Part shown: piece after piece, positions 44,389-55,376 of the stretch
Numbering within the stretch: the stretch's first letter is position 1
Layout: every line of letters begins with the position of its first letter
Origin: Typha latifolia
Taxonomy: Eukaryota; Streptophyta; Magnoliopsida; Poales; Typhaceae
Assembly (NCBI GenBank): GCA_019914945.1
Contig: CM034103.1
Location: 8,308,001-8,372,000, forward strand
Reading direction: 5' to 3'
DNA: 64,000 nucleotides
The notes under the pieces: generated by a model
What the model was told of the DNA's origin: nothing
Databases searched by the model: none
What the model saw: only the letters and a program-made list of their open reading frames with translations
Made by a program: the position numbers and the translations under genes

Positions 44389-45050
44389 TTATGACAGTGG
44401 ATGATCTAATTTCACTTTGGCAGATGGTTCCGGTACGTTGCAGCCATCTTTGTTCATTTCAACTTTGTCCTCATCTTGATTCTCAATTTCCAGATCAAGC
44501 TCCTTTCCTATTTCTTCGTCATATGTATCTGCACAACTCGGTTGTTTTTTTTCCATAATCCCATTTTGTTGTGGAGTTATAGGAGCTGAAAATTCAAGTT
44601 GAATACCAAGAGAATCGCAAAATATGGAAAAAAATTTATTTTCAAATTCTCTACCATGATCAGAACGAATCCTAACTAGGGTAAAAGATTTTTCATTCTG
44701 CAATTTTAACCATAGTGATTTAAAAACTCCAAAGGTTTCAGACTTCTCACGTAGAAAGGCAACCCAGGTATATCTAGAGTAATCATCGACCATTAAAAAT
44801 ATATAACGTTTACCTCTAAGACTTTCCATTTTTGTTGGACCCATCAAGTCCATGTGAACTAATTGGAGCACACAGTCGGTGGTAGCTGCATTTACCTTCT
44901 TGTGTGAAATCCTAGTTTGTTTTCCAATTTGACACGAACCGCACACTATTTTTGACATTTCTTTCATCTTAGGTATTCCTCTTACCACTTCTTGTTTGGA
45001 CAGAGTAAACAATTCCTTGTGATTCACATGTCCAAGATGTTAATGCAAAA
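44389..45050 (-). pseudogene. C2b integrase (minus strand)
   Basis: NHKELFTLSKQEVVRGIPKM and CGSCQIGKQ zinc region (from 45027), the catalytic core with HMDLMGP (about 44850), DDYSRYTWVAFL and RIRSDHGREFEN (about 44670). At about 44560-44545 it passes from NGIMEKK directly into DTYDEEIGKELD of the integrase/RT linker, so the last catalytic Glu region survives but the integrase C-terminus is deleted. The frame is open for 212 codons, better preserved than in C2a. Confidence 0.8.
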
Positions 45051-45714
45051 GATCTGCAATGTCAAAAGAGGCACTGTTACATTTCAGTTTATGTGATGTT
45101 CCAACAACATAGCAATTATCATATGTTCTAGATCTATAACATATAACATTACCACCATGATCTAGAATAGTACAATCATTTTTGGAGAATTTTACCTCAT
45201 AATCTTCATCACAAAATTAACTGATACTCAGAAAATTTGCTTTCAAGCCCTTAACATAAATAACATTTTTAAAAATAGGAACCCCCGGAGAACTTACCTT
45301 TCCTTTACCTATTACCTTGGATGAATTACCATCTCCGAATGTCACAACTCCCCCTTCATGTTTTTCAAGATAAGAAAATAACGACTTGTCACCCGACATA
45401 TGTCTTCAACAGCCACTGTCTAAATACCACAAATAAGAATGTAAAGCTTTCAAAGCTGTATGCATAACATAACATTTCAAATCACTTTTCTTGACCCATG
45501 TGGCCTTTGTTTTTATCCCATAAATAAAAGCAGTTCTAGGTTTTTGCAAAAATTTGCAATGAGGTCGAATATGCCCTAGAATGCCGCAATGATAGCATGT
45601 CGGAACAAACCATTTTCTACTCACCTTTTGTCGAGGAGTGTTACTAAAGTTTACCTTCGGTGCCGTTGACGATTCACCAGTTTGTAGATTCACCTTCAGT
45701 TTAGAATTATTCAT
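45051..45714 (-). pseudogene. C2b second zinc knuckle and protease
   Basis: CYHCGILGHIRPHC (about 45599-45558) is followed by LWYLDSGC with the catalytic DSG retained (about 45432-45409), a stop at 45406-45408, then MSGDKSLFSYLEKHEGGVVTFGDGNSS and GVPIFKNVIYVKGLKANFLSIS. A stop at about 45217 and others towards LWHQ separate it from integrase. Confidence 0.78.
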
Positions 45715-46790
45715 CTAGGATTGCTTTGTAAATGCGGTTGATGACTTCAGATATTCTTCCTTTTGTATACCTGCAGAAACGAAGACAGTTTTATTATTAT
45801 TTGAATTATTAGTGTATCCAACACAATACCTATCTTTTTCAGAAATCTGAGTCTTTAGGATCTCGTCAAGTTTGTTCTTTCCTTTTAGAAATGTCACTTC
45901 CTTATTCAGTCGCTCTACTTCAATTTCATCAGCCTTCATTTTAATTTTTGCATTATCAAGTTGTTCAGAAAGGTCTTTGACACGTTCAAGTTCCAATTTG
46001 TACTTCTCCTCAAATTGAATTCTTTTATGTTCGATTACCTTGAATCGTTGATGTAGTCTAAGATTGCTTTTCTTGAGTTTAAACGACTCCAAGTACAGGT
46101 CATTATATGCCTTTTGTATTTCAGATCATCTTCTTCAGCTGGTAACATATCCTGATTATCTGTACTATCAGTATCAACAACGGAATCAATATTGAGTAGA
46201 GAAGAGGCAAAATCAACAAAGTTTTCTTCATCTTTTTCAGAATCATCATCAGATTCATTTGAGTCATCCCAAGTAACTTTCATAGCTTTACCCTTCTTAA
46301 GACGATTAGAGCATTCTTGTGCTATGTGTCCAAAACCAGAACATTCAAAACATCGAACTTTATTCTCAGAATTCTTATTTTTCTGTTTGACACCGTTGTT
46401 GCTCACGCTTGTGTTTGAAGTCGCAGTATTCTTCTTTTTCACAAATGCTTTACTTTTCTCGAGTTTTTCAGCATTCAACTTGTTTGGCTTCCGAAAGAAT
46501 TTATTGAACTTTTTGACGAACATGGTCAACATCTCAACATCTAAATCACCTTCATCATCAGACTCCTCTATACTTTGTTCAACTGTGGATAGGGCAATCC
46601 CTTTGGACTTCCTCGGTTTTGAAAGGCTTGACTCAAATGTTTGTAGATTTCATACCAATTATTCAACTTTCATAGAATCGATGTCCTTACTTTTCTCAAT
46701 AGCTGTAAGCAACGGTTCACAACGGCAAACCATACTCATTCATCTATAGACTTCAGGTAAGCTCTCATCCTAGCTTTGCAATATCCACTC
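45715..46790 (-). pseudogene. C2b gag with coiled coil (minus strand)
   Basis: From about 46790: remnant of ARMRAYLKSIDE, then a deletion joining to the segment SKDIDSMKVE, EESDDEGDLDVEML, KKFNKFFRKPNKLNAEKLEKSKAF, the zinc knuckle CFECSGFGHIAQEC (about 46354-46313), an acidic spacer, and the coiled coil ELERVKDLSEQLDNAKIKM (about 45995) to KGKNKLDEIL. Frame changes at about 46110 and 46630; stop at 45715. Confidence 0.78.
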
Positions 46791-46792
46791 GT

Positions 46793-47316
46793 TCGCCCTA
46801 GACACAAGTATGTATCTAAATACTAGGTAATGATATCACTCGTTCGCTTAACTAAAAGTCCGTAGAAATATTAAGAACAAAACCAGAGATGAAGGCCAAG
46901 ATTTTAACGTGGAAAAACCCAAACGAGAAAAAACCACGGATCCAAACTCAGATCAAAACCAATTACTAGAATAGTAGCAGTTACAATACTGACTCACAAA
47001 ATAACCCATCGATCCAAACGACTTTGTTCTTCTCAGTTTTGCTCGCTAGAACCCACGATTCACTACTTCTCGTGATTGAAGTCCAACCTCAGTAACCCTC
47101 GAGATTGATCTTTCGTCTAGGTAACCCTTAAGATGAAAGATTAACTTTTTTAATAATGAGTGGAACCTTGTTAGTTGAAGAACCGATGTAGCCTCAAGAA
47201 GTCTCCTTCAATAATGCTTCTTCAACCACCCTCAAGATAGGGTTTCACAATCCTTATATATGATCTCCAAGATAGAGCCAAATCCAAGTCTTATTCGTAA
47301 TCACGAAAGTCCAATT
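46793..47316 (-). repeat. C2b 5' LTR, inner part
   Basis: Reverse complement of the R/U5 part of the C2 LTR (for example GTTGAAGAAGCATTATTGAAGG, CCACGTTAAAATCTTGGC). It is contiguous with 52945-53396 once the 47317-52944 insertion is removed. Its far end is truncated about 35 bases before the normal LTR end, and no PBS remains. Confidence 0.82.
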
Positions 47317-48336
47317 TGTTAGGTTTTTATTTGTTTGCAATTGTGTACAAAATATACTAAGTATATTTTTTCATGTATATGAGCTTTACACAAGTCTAAA
47401 ATATCTATGTTTTGAAGAATTGCAAGATTATTGGAGAAAAGCCGTCGAGTTCACACCGCGTTCATAAACGCGTTCGAACGCGGTGCGTTCACAAACGAGT
47501 TCGAACGCGAAATCTGCGTTCACACAGACAGAGAGTCGCGTTCACAAACGCGTTCGAACGCAACCTGAAGAATTCAAGCTGTCGCGTTCGAACGCACTTG
47601 AGCCCGTTCGAACGCACCAACAAAGTTTAAGAATATTCGACTTTCGTGAGTACGGATAAGACTCGGATTTGACTTTATCTTGAAGATCGTGAGTACGGAT
47701 AAGATTTGAATTTGGCTCTATCTTGAAGATCGTGAGTACGGATAAGATTTGGATTTGGCTCTATCTTGTACTTTTGTGAGTACGGATAAGATTAGGATTT
47801 GGCTCTATCTTATACTTTCGTGAGTACGGATAAGATTGGGATTTGGCTCTATCTTGGAGATGATATATAAGGATTGTGAAACCCTATCTCTAGGGTGGTT
47901 GAAGAAGCATTATTGAAGGAGACTTCTTGAGGCTACATCGGTTCTTCAACTAACAAGGGTTCCACTGATCTACAAATCTTAATTTTTCGTCTTAAGGGCT
48001 ATCTAGACGAAAGATCAATCTCGAGGGTTACTGAGATTGGACTTCAATCACGAGAAGCGGTGAATCGTGGGTTCTAGCGAGCAAGACTGAGAGGAACAAA
48101 GTCGTTTGGATCGATAGGTTGTTTTGAGAGTCAGTCTTGTAACTGCTACTATTCTAGTGATTGGTTTTGATCCGAGTTTGGATCCGTGGTTTTTTCCCGT
48201 TTGGGTTTTTCCACGTTAAAATCTTGGCGTTCATCTCTACTTTCGTTCTTAATATTTCTACGGACTTTTACTTAAGCGAACGAGTGATATCATTGCCTAG
48301 TATTTAGATACATACTTGTATCTAGGGATTTTTTCA
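47317..48336 (+). repeat. 5' LTR of C2c
   Basis: U3 with palindromes at 47453-47615, then five tandem copies of a 38-46-bp unit around GTGAGTACGGATAAGATT (47647-47850), then TATATAAGG (about 47867), the expected TATA box. R/U5 runs to 48336. It differs from the 3' LTR by scattered substitutions, one tandem unit and a 34-bp inverted insertion present only in the 3' LTR. Confidence 0.9.
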
Positions 48337-48338
48337 AT

Positions 48339-48350
48339 TGGTATCAGAGC
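48339..48350 (+). promoter_or_regulatory. PBS of C2c
   Basis: TGGTATCAGAGC two bases after the LTR end, unduplicated. An apparent reading frame starting here at a TTG is not the gag start; the first ATG in frame is 48386. Confidence 0.9.
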
Positions 48351-48385
48351 AGGTTCTCTCACCCTTTGAGAGAGATCAGATAGGC

Positions 48386-49513
48386 ATGGATTTTCATAGA
48401 GATGGACCATCATCTATTAGACCTCCTATCCTAGACGGATCAAATTATGGATATTGGAAAGCTAGGATGAGAGCTTACTTGAAGTCTATAGATGAACGAG
48501 TATGGTTTGCCGTTGTGAACGGTTGGAGTCCACCAATGTACATGGTGGATGATAAACTTGCTGATAAACCGATAGAGTCATGGGATAGGTCAGACTATGA
48601 AAAAGTTGGATGGAATAGCAAGGCAATAAATGCAATTTTTAGTTGTGTTTCCTCGGAAGAATTTAGAAGAATTTCCACTTGTGAGATAGCAAAAGAAGCT
48701 TGGACGATCTTAGAAACTACTCATAAAGGAACTATGGCTGTCAAACTTTCTAAATTTCAGAGGTTGACTACTAGTTTTGAAACTCTACGTATGGAGGAGA
48801 ATGAGACATTTGATGAGTTCTATGCAAAGCTGAGTGATATAGTCAACTCCAGTTTCAACCTAGGAGAGAAAATTCCTGAAAACATAATTGTCCGTAAAAT
48901 CCTTAGGTCTCTTCCAGAGAGGTTTCAGGCGAAAGTTACAGCTATTGAGGAAAGTAAGGACATCGATTCTATGAAAGTTGAACAATTGGTATGAAATCTA
49001 CAAACATTTGAGTCCAGCCTTTCAAGACCGAGGAAGTCCAAAGGGATTGCCTTATCCACAGTTGAACAAAATTTAGAGGAGTCTGATGATGAAGGTGATT
49101 TAGATGTTGAGATGTTGACCAAGTTTGTCAAAAAGTTCAATAAATTCTTTCGGAAGCCAAACAAGTTGAATGCTGAAAAACTTGATAAAAGTAAAGCCTT
49201 TGTGAAAAAGAAGAATACTATGAGTTCAAATACAGGTGGTACAAACAACAATGTCAAACAGAAAAATAAGAATTCTGAGAATAAAGTTCAATGTTTTGAA
49301 TGTTCTGGTTTTGGACACATCGCACAAGAATGCCCTAATCGCCTTAAGAAGAAGGGTAAAGCTATGGAAGTTACTTGGGATGACTCAGATGAATCTGATG
49401 ATGATTCTGGAAAAGACGAAGAAAACTTTGTAGCTTTTGCCTCTTCTCTACTTAATATTGATTTTGTTATTGATACTGATAGTACGGATGATCGGGATAT
49501 GTTACCCAAATGA
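48386..49513 (+). pseudogene. C2c gag (capsid, zinc knuckle), with premature stop
   Basis: ATG 48386 opens MDFHRDGPSSIRPPILDGSN, the DUF4219/UBN2-type capsid start of SIRE-like copia (YGYWKARMRAYLKSIDE, KEAWTILETTHKGT, LPERFQAKVTAI). TGA at 48992-48994 replaces GGA of the sister copy (VEQLVGN) and ends it at about 200 residues. The remaining frame 49112-49510 gives KKFNKFFRKPNKLNAEKL and the knuckle CFECSGFGHIAQEC (about 49290-49331). This is the only copy here with a complete gag N-terminus. Confidence 0.85.
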
Positions 49514-50242
49514 AGAAGATGAATCTGAAATTCAAAAGGCATATAATGACCTATACCGGAGTCGTTTAAACTCAAGAAAAGCAATCTTAGACTACATCAA
49601 CGACTCAAGGTAATTGAACCAGAAAGAATTAAATTTGAGAAGAAGTACAAATTGGAGCTTGAACGTGTCAAAGACTTTTCTGAACAACTTGACAATGCGA
49701 AAAATAAAATGAAGGCTGATAAAATTGAACTAGAGCGATTGAATAAGGAAGTGACATTTCTAAAAGGGAAGAACAAACTTGATGAGATTCTAAAAGCTCA
49801 GATCTCTGGAAAAGACAGGTATGGTGTTGGATACACTGGTAATTCAAATAATAATAAAACTGTATTTGTTTCTGCAGGTATACAAAAGGAGGATTACCTG
49901 AAGCCAACAACCGCATTTACAAAGCAATCCTAGATGAACCCTTCTAAACAGAACTTGAATATACAAACTGGTGAATCTTCGACGGTACCAAAGGCAAACT
50001 CTAGTCACACTCCTCGACAAAAGGTGAGTAGAAAAAGGTTTGTTCCGACATGCTATCATTGCGGCATTCTAGGGCATATTCGACCTCATTGCAAACTTTT
50101 GCAAAAACCTAGAAGTGCTTTTATTTATGGGATGAAAACAAAGGCCATATGGGTCAAGAAATGTGATTTGTTTACAAAACCTTTGGATTTACAGAGATTT
50201 GAGTATCTTCGTACTTCTTTAGGAATTTGTGCTTTGGATTGA
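49514..50242 (+). pseudogene. C2c coiled coil, second zinc knuckle and fusion to the pol C-terminus
   Basis: The frame shifts near 49510 and 49550. The coiled coil (LERVKDFSEQLDNAKNKM, about 49655) continues to a TAG at 49931. Then 49934-50242: knuckle CYHCGILGHIRPHC (about 50051-50092) and VKKCDLFTKPLDLQRFEYL, which runs straight into the pol C-terminus LRTSLGICALD and its stop. Both parental sequences have GTGAT(T/C)T at the joint, so microhomology of 6-7 bases explains the deletion of about 3 kb. Confidence 0.85.
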
Positions 50243-51934
50243 TTTTCTTTTTGTTTTGGTTTGTTGAGTTTTTTTTCGTTTCTTTTTAGGTTTTATTTTA
50301 CTCTGAAATTTTCTTTGCTTTTAGTTTCAGATTTGTCGAGAGTTTTTTTTTGCTAAAAAAAAAAAAAAAGGAAAAAAATTGATGCACTCCTAGATTCAAT
50401 AATATACTCTTGACATAAAAATATGATTTTTCTCTTGATTATGAGTTATTATAGTCAATTTTGTCATCTTGTAGTATATTGTTTCAATTTTGATTTTGTC
50501 ACTCCCTCGACTTCTATAATAATAAAAAGTTTAATGCACTCATAACGTATGTGTATTATTATGTGAGCATGATATCATGAATATTTTTTTAAATAGCTCA
50601 CTATTAACTTTGATTTGCACAGTTTGACCTCATGCTTAGTCATAAAAAATATGTTCATAAAAGATCAATGAAAAGGGCTACAATGAGTTAGTGTGAAAGC
50701 CGTCTTGTTTCGAGTCCAGTTTGACTCAGTACATTATATGGAAATTCAAAAAAAAAATATATATTTGGATTTCTTCTTGCACTTTGTTTGATTTGTATTA
50801 CAAGAAAAGGGCTACCTACTCATGTGTGAAAGTCTTCATTGCACCTATATTGGTTTATGTATAAAAAATAATACAGGAAAATTCCTGTTATGTTATGGTG
50901 AATAAGTCGAAAAGTGAAAAATTTCAATACTAAGTAGGTTTGACTACTGTGTTGCATCATTGTTTATATAGAAAAGTTTGTTTAAAAAGATTGGTTCATG
51001 TTATCTATGCTCATCTTGCATATGCATATCGTTATGATCAATCAAGATTAATTTAATTTTGAGTGATGCATTAGAATTGATTATAATATGCTCTTGATGA
51101 TTTGATTGATCTGTGCATGACTTTTTCATATGATTGTCATATTCTATGTCTTGAATCTATTTTGAATTTTCTAGAAGTGCATCTCCAAAAAGATTTTTGA
51201 TTTGTTTTCGTTTAAATTTTAAAAAAATCCAAATCCTCAAGATCTTCATCTTTTTCATCAAAATTTTCACTTCAAACCCTTTTAAAGTCTTTTGGCCGAA
51301 ACTTCAAGATTTTCTTCACTTTTTGCGAGGTATGATCATTCATCAATTTTCTTATTTTTTATTCAATTAAGTCTCTTGATCTTGATTGATTTCATGCGGT
51401 TTCGAGTTTTGATCATGTTAAAGTTAATATCTTGATGTTTCTTGTGCGATTGAATGTGATATCTTAGCGTTTTCAAGTGAAAGATGGGTTTCAATTAGGG
51501 CATTCATGGTTTCTTCATCGTCAGTTCCCTCCGAGTTCCTAGTCTTTGGCATTTGTGTCAAAAAGGGGGAGAGTGTCTAGTGTGTGTCGTGTGTGGTGCG
51601 AGTTTAAAGTTTTAGAGTTTACGTGTGTAGGGGGGGAGCAAGGCAATAGTGGGAGTTTATTAGAGTCTTTCTGTCTTTCTAATCTTGCTTATAACTTTGC
51701 CTGGAGATATTGTGAACTTTGTCTGTTTAAGTACTTTTGAACTTATGCTCCATTGATAACTTGTGGTTGGATTGTTTATTCATTTCAAGTTATTTTCACT
51801 TGATCTTGGATTGATATATGTTTATTTACAGGGATTGATGTGCAAAATATTCTAGTCTTGTTGATTGCTCATTTGAAGTCTATGTAATATCTTGTAACCT
51901 AGGTGTTTTGTCACAAATTGCCAAAGGGGGAGAT
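50243..51934 (+). mobile_element. Non-coding 3' tail and polypurine tract of C2c
   Basis: T-rich start, an A-run at about 50356, then 1.5 kb without a conserved frame. An envelope-like gene, found in some Sireviruses, is not recognisable. AAAGGGGGAGA at about 51923-51933 is the polypurine tract; a similar sequence AAAAGGGGGAGAG lies at 51560-51572, an extra polypurine tract of the kind reported for Sireviruses. Confidence 0.65.
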
Positions 51935-52944
51935 TGTTAGGTTTTTATTTGTTGGCAATTGTGTACAAAATATACTAAGTATATTTTTTCATGTATATGA
52001 GCTTTACACAAGTCTAGAATATCTCTATTTTGAAGAATTGCAAGATTATTGGAGAAAAGCCGTCGAGTTCACACCGCGTTCACAAACGCGTTCGAACGCG
52101 GTGCGTTCACAAACGAGTTCGAACGCGAAATCTGTGTTCACACAGACAGAGAGCCGCGTTCACAAACGCGTTCGAACGCAACCTGAAGAATTCAAGCTGT
52201 CGCATTCGAACACACTCGAGCCCGTTCGAATGCGACAGCTTGAATTCTTCAGGTTGCGTTCGAACGCACCAACAAAGTTTAAGAATATTGGACTTTCGTG
52301 AGTACGAATAAGACTCGGATTTGGCTCTATCTTGAAGATCGTGAGTACGGATAAGATTTGGATTTGGCTCTATCTTGTACTTTTGTGAGTACGGATAAGA
52401 TTAGGATTTGACTCTATCTTGTACTTTCGTGAGTACGGATAAGATTGGGATTTGGCTCTATCTTGGAGATGATATATAAGGATTGTGAAACCCTATCTCT
52501 AGGGTGGTTGAAGAAGCATTATTGAAGGAGACTTCTTGAGGCTACATCGGTTCTTCAACTAACAAGGTTCCACTGATCTACAAATCTTAATTTTTCGTCT
52601 TAAGGGCTATCTAGACGAAAGATCAATCTCGAGGGTTACTGAGATTGGACTTCAATCACGAGAAGCGGTGAATCGTGGGTTCTAGCGAGCAAGACTGAGA
52701 GGAACAAAGTTGTTTGGATCGATGGGTTGTTTTGAGAGTCAGTCTTGTAACTGCTACTATTCTAGTGATTGGTTTTGATCCGAGTTTGGATCCGTGGTTT
52801 TTTCCCGTTTGGGTTTTTCCACATTAAAATCTTGGCGTTCATCTCTACTTTCGTTCTTAATATTTCTACGGACTTTTACTTAAGCGAACGAGTGATATCA
52901 TTGGCTAGTATTTAGATACATACTTGTGTTTAGGGATTTTTTCA
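51935..52944 (+). repeat. 3' LTR of C2c with a 44-nt inverted duplication
   Basis: As the 5' LTR, but with four rather than five GTGAGTACGGATAAGATT units (52297-52470). It also has a perfect inverted repeat of 44 nt (52168-52211 and 52224-52267, 12-nt loop) bounded at each arm by the GTTCGAAC palindrome. TATATAAGG is at about 52471. Confidence 0.9.
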
Positions 52945-53396
52945 CAATTTTATCAAATTTCGTTGGTGCGTTCGAACGCGGCCCGGGTGCGTTCGAACGG
53001 CATTTCTTGAACTCAGGTGCGTTCGAACGGGCCTGAGTGCGTTCGAATGCGACAACTTAAATTCTTCAGGTTGCGTTCGAACGCGTTTATGAACGCAGCT
53101 CTCGGTCTATGTGAACGCAGTACCCGCGTTCGAACGCGTTTGTGAACGCGGCTCTCTGTTTGTGTGAACGCAGTGCCCGCGTTCGAATGCGTTTGTGAAC
53201 GCGGCTCTCTGTCTGTGTGAATGCAAATTCCGCGTTCGAACGCATTTGTGAACGCGGTGTGAACTCGACGGCTTTTCTCCAATAATCTTGCAATTCTTAA
53301 GACCAGAGATATTCTAGACTTGTGTAAAGCTCATATACATGAAAAAATATACTTAGAATATTTTGTACACAATTGCCAACAAATAAAAACCTAACA
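52945..53396 (-). repeat. C2b 5' LTR, outer part, with 53-bp tandem repeats
   Basis: Minus strand: starts TGTTAGGTTTTTATTTG at 53396 and runs to the CAATT insertion site of C2c. 53073-53265 holds nearly four copies of a 53-bp unit consisting of the GCGTTCGAACGC palindrome, a GTGAACGC half-site and a GGCTCTCTGT-like spacer; C2c LTRs have about two. More palindromes at 52965-53050. Confidence 0.88.
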
Positions 53397-54770
53397 CATT
53401 GTGTGCATATGCTCATCGATTCGTTGAGTACACACAACTTTCTAGACGAGAAGTTAGTTAGAAAATTGGGTTTGGATGCCGAGCCGACCACGGGATTTGA
53501 CGTTGCTATTGGAGACGGCACGAAGCTTAGGGTGCAGAGCTTGTGTCGGCAGGTCAGTATACGGGTGCAAGAACACGACATCATTGTGGGCTTATATCTG
53601 TTGGCGTTACGAGGAGCGGACATTATCCTTGGTGATTAGTGGTTACAAAGTTTGGGACCCGTCACATTTGATTTCCGAAGCATGTGGATGAAATATAATC
53701 AAGGAAACAAAGATGTGCAACTTGATGGTGTTTGGACTTCGTCGATTCTTGCAATGCAGCGTATGGTGGGGCTACTTGGTGCGTATGATTTGGCCTATCT
53801 TCTTCAATTAGGACCAGCTGGAGATGAACCTCAAACGAGTTCAGGTATTATAATTGAATTGTTCAATTTATTAGATAACTTTTTTGGACTGTTTGAGGAG
53901 CCGCAAGAGTTGCCACCGAGGAGAGCGGCGGACCATCGTATAGAGATTGTATCCGGCGCTGCACCGACGAACGTGAGGCCATATCGGTCTCCACATGTGC
54001 AAAAACAAGTTATCTCAAAGATAGTAGCCGAGATGTTGGAGCATGGTCTCATACAACCAAGTCATAGCTCATACTCATCCCCCGTGCTTTTGGTGTGAAA
54101 AAGGATGGGACATAGCGTTTTTGTGTCGACTATCGAGCACTAAATGCTATTATCGTCAAGAACTGGTATCCTATTCCGGTTATCGAGGAGTTGCTGGATG
54201 AGGTTGTAGGAGCGACTATATTTAGTAAGCTTGACTTAAGGGTCGGGTATCATCAAATTAGAGTTCACCCAGCGGATGTGCATAAAACTATATTTTGGAC
54301 TCCGGATGGGCATTACGGGTTCCGAGTGATGCCTTTTGATCTCACCAATGCTCCAGCTACCTTTCAAGGCCTCATGAATGATATATTTCGACCTCTTTTG
54401 CAAAGGTATGTCTTGGTATTTTTTGACGATATTGTGGTGTATAACAAGATTGAATTGGAGCAATAGCGACATTTGGAGAACGTGCTGAATTTGTTTGAGC
54501 AAAACCAATTGAAGATCAAGAAGTCCAAGTGCCTATGGGGAGTACCAAAGGTGGAGTATTTAGGCCGCATCATTTCAACGGATGGTGTAGCGGCGGATTC
54601 TCAAAAGATTGCATGTATGACCGCTTGGCCTATTCCTACTACTACCACCGAATTGAGAGGATTTTTGGGGCTGACTGGTTATTATCGTCAATTCATCGAC
54701 GAATATAGCAAGATCACTGCTCCTCTCACTTCTTTGTTGAAGAAGGACTCTTTTAGATGACAGATGAAGC
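53397..54770 (+). pseudogene. G2d Ty3/gypsy protease and reverse transcriptase
   Basis: Protease from STHNFLDEKLVRKLGLDAEPTTGFDVAIGDGTKL (about 53424), the DTG itself altered (DSLST) next to the C2b insertion point, to WLQSLGPVTFDF. RT follows: NLLDNFFGLFEEPQELPP (about 53865), NVRPYRSPHVQKQVI, a frameshift at about 54095, then [49 protein letters not shown] and the catalytic [13 protein letters not shown] (about 54412). Thumb: NQLKIKKSKCLWGVPKVEYLG to LTGYYRQFIDEYSKITAPLTSLL. A stop at 54466 (TAG for CAG) and a frameshift at 54757 break it. This is the best-preserved G2 pol in the window. Confidence 0.85.
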
Positions 54771-55376
54771 CACTTCAGCCTTTGAAAAGTTAAAAACAAC
54801 AATGACGACGTCACCCGTTCTAGCGCTATCGGACTTCACCATAGAATTTATTCTAGAATGTGATGCGTCGGGTGTTGGCATAGGAGCTGTACTAATGCAA
54901 GAAAGACATCCCAGTGCCTATCTTAGCAAGGATTTATCACAAAATCCTCAGTTTTATCGACTTATGAGAGAGAGATGTTGGCAATTCTGCATGCGGTGAC
55001 AAAGTGGAGGCGTTATTTGATTGGTAGACGATTTATTATCCGAACCGATCAAATAAGCCTTCCATACTTTATGGGACAGCGCATACACATTCTGGCACAG
55101 CAGAGATGGGTCATAAAATTACTGGGGTATGATTATGAAATTCAATACAACAAAGGAACGGAAAGTAGAGCGGCGGATGCACTATCACACCAATCCGATA
55201 CCGCCAAGCTTTTAGCCTATTCATCTCCTACCTTTCCCTTCCTTGACGAGCTGAGATATGCATGTACATCTGACCTAGATATTTTGAGATTGTTGCAGGA
55301 GGTGATTGATGATCCGGAGCGCCATCCCGAGTTGGAGAATCGAGGTGGTTTGCTGCTAGATCGCAGATGCATTTGA
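54757..55376 (+). pseudogene. G2d RNase H
   Basis: EATSAFEKLKTTMTTSPVLALSDF leads to the RNase H strand FILECDASGVGIGAVLMQ (first Asp, about 54861). After a frame change at about 54975, AILHAVTKWRRYLIGRRFIIRTDQ carries the last Asp; then LLGYDYEIQYNKGTESRAADALS and a long helix to a TGA at 55374. The glutamate helix (YEREMLAI expected) is at the frameshift (LMRERCW). Confidence 0.82.

Larger units (their letters stand above)
47317..52944 (+). mobile_element. Complete non-autonomous Sirevirus-like copia (C2c), inserted in the C2b LTR, TSD CAATT
   Basis: LTRs at 47317-48336 (1020 bp) and 51935-52944 (1010 bp), both TGTTAGG...TTTTTTCA; PBS TGGTATCAGAGC at 48339-48350; polypurine tract AAAGGGGGAGA before 51935. 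CAATT flanks both ends (47312-47316 and 52945-52949). The interior keeps gag and the second zinc knuckle, then jumps at about 50166 to the last 25 codons of pol and a 1.7-kb non-coding tail. Protease, integrase, RT and RNase H are missing. All cis signals for replication are present. Confidence 0.92.

Noticed and set aside
46192..46749. 185-codon plus-strand frame
   Set aside because: Antisense shadow of the C2b gag region, whose zinc knuckle and conserved motifs are on the minus strand; similar shadows at 20134-20508 and 48925-49257.
48338..48385. gag start at 48338
   Set aside because: That position is TTG inside the PBS; the first ATG in frame is 48386, where the family's MDFHRDG start lies.
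47412..53293. Arg-rich frames with repeating VRTR, FER and RSNA words (47412-47630, 52030-52311, 53013-53293; also 6024-6482, 15341-15659)
   Set aside because: They are the GCGTTCGAACGC palindrome read in three frames within LTR U3 regions, not proteins.
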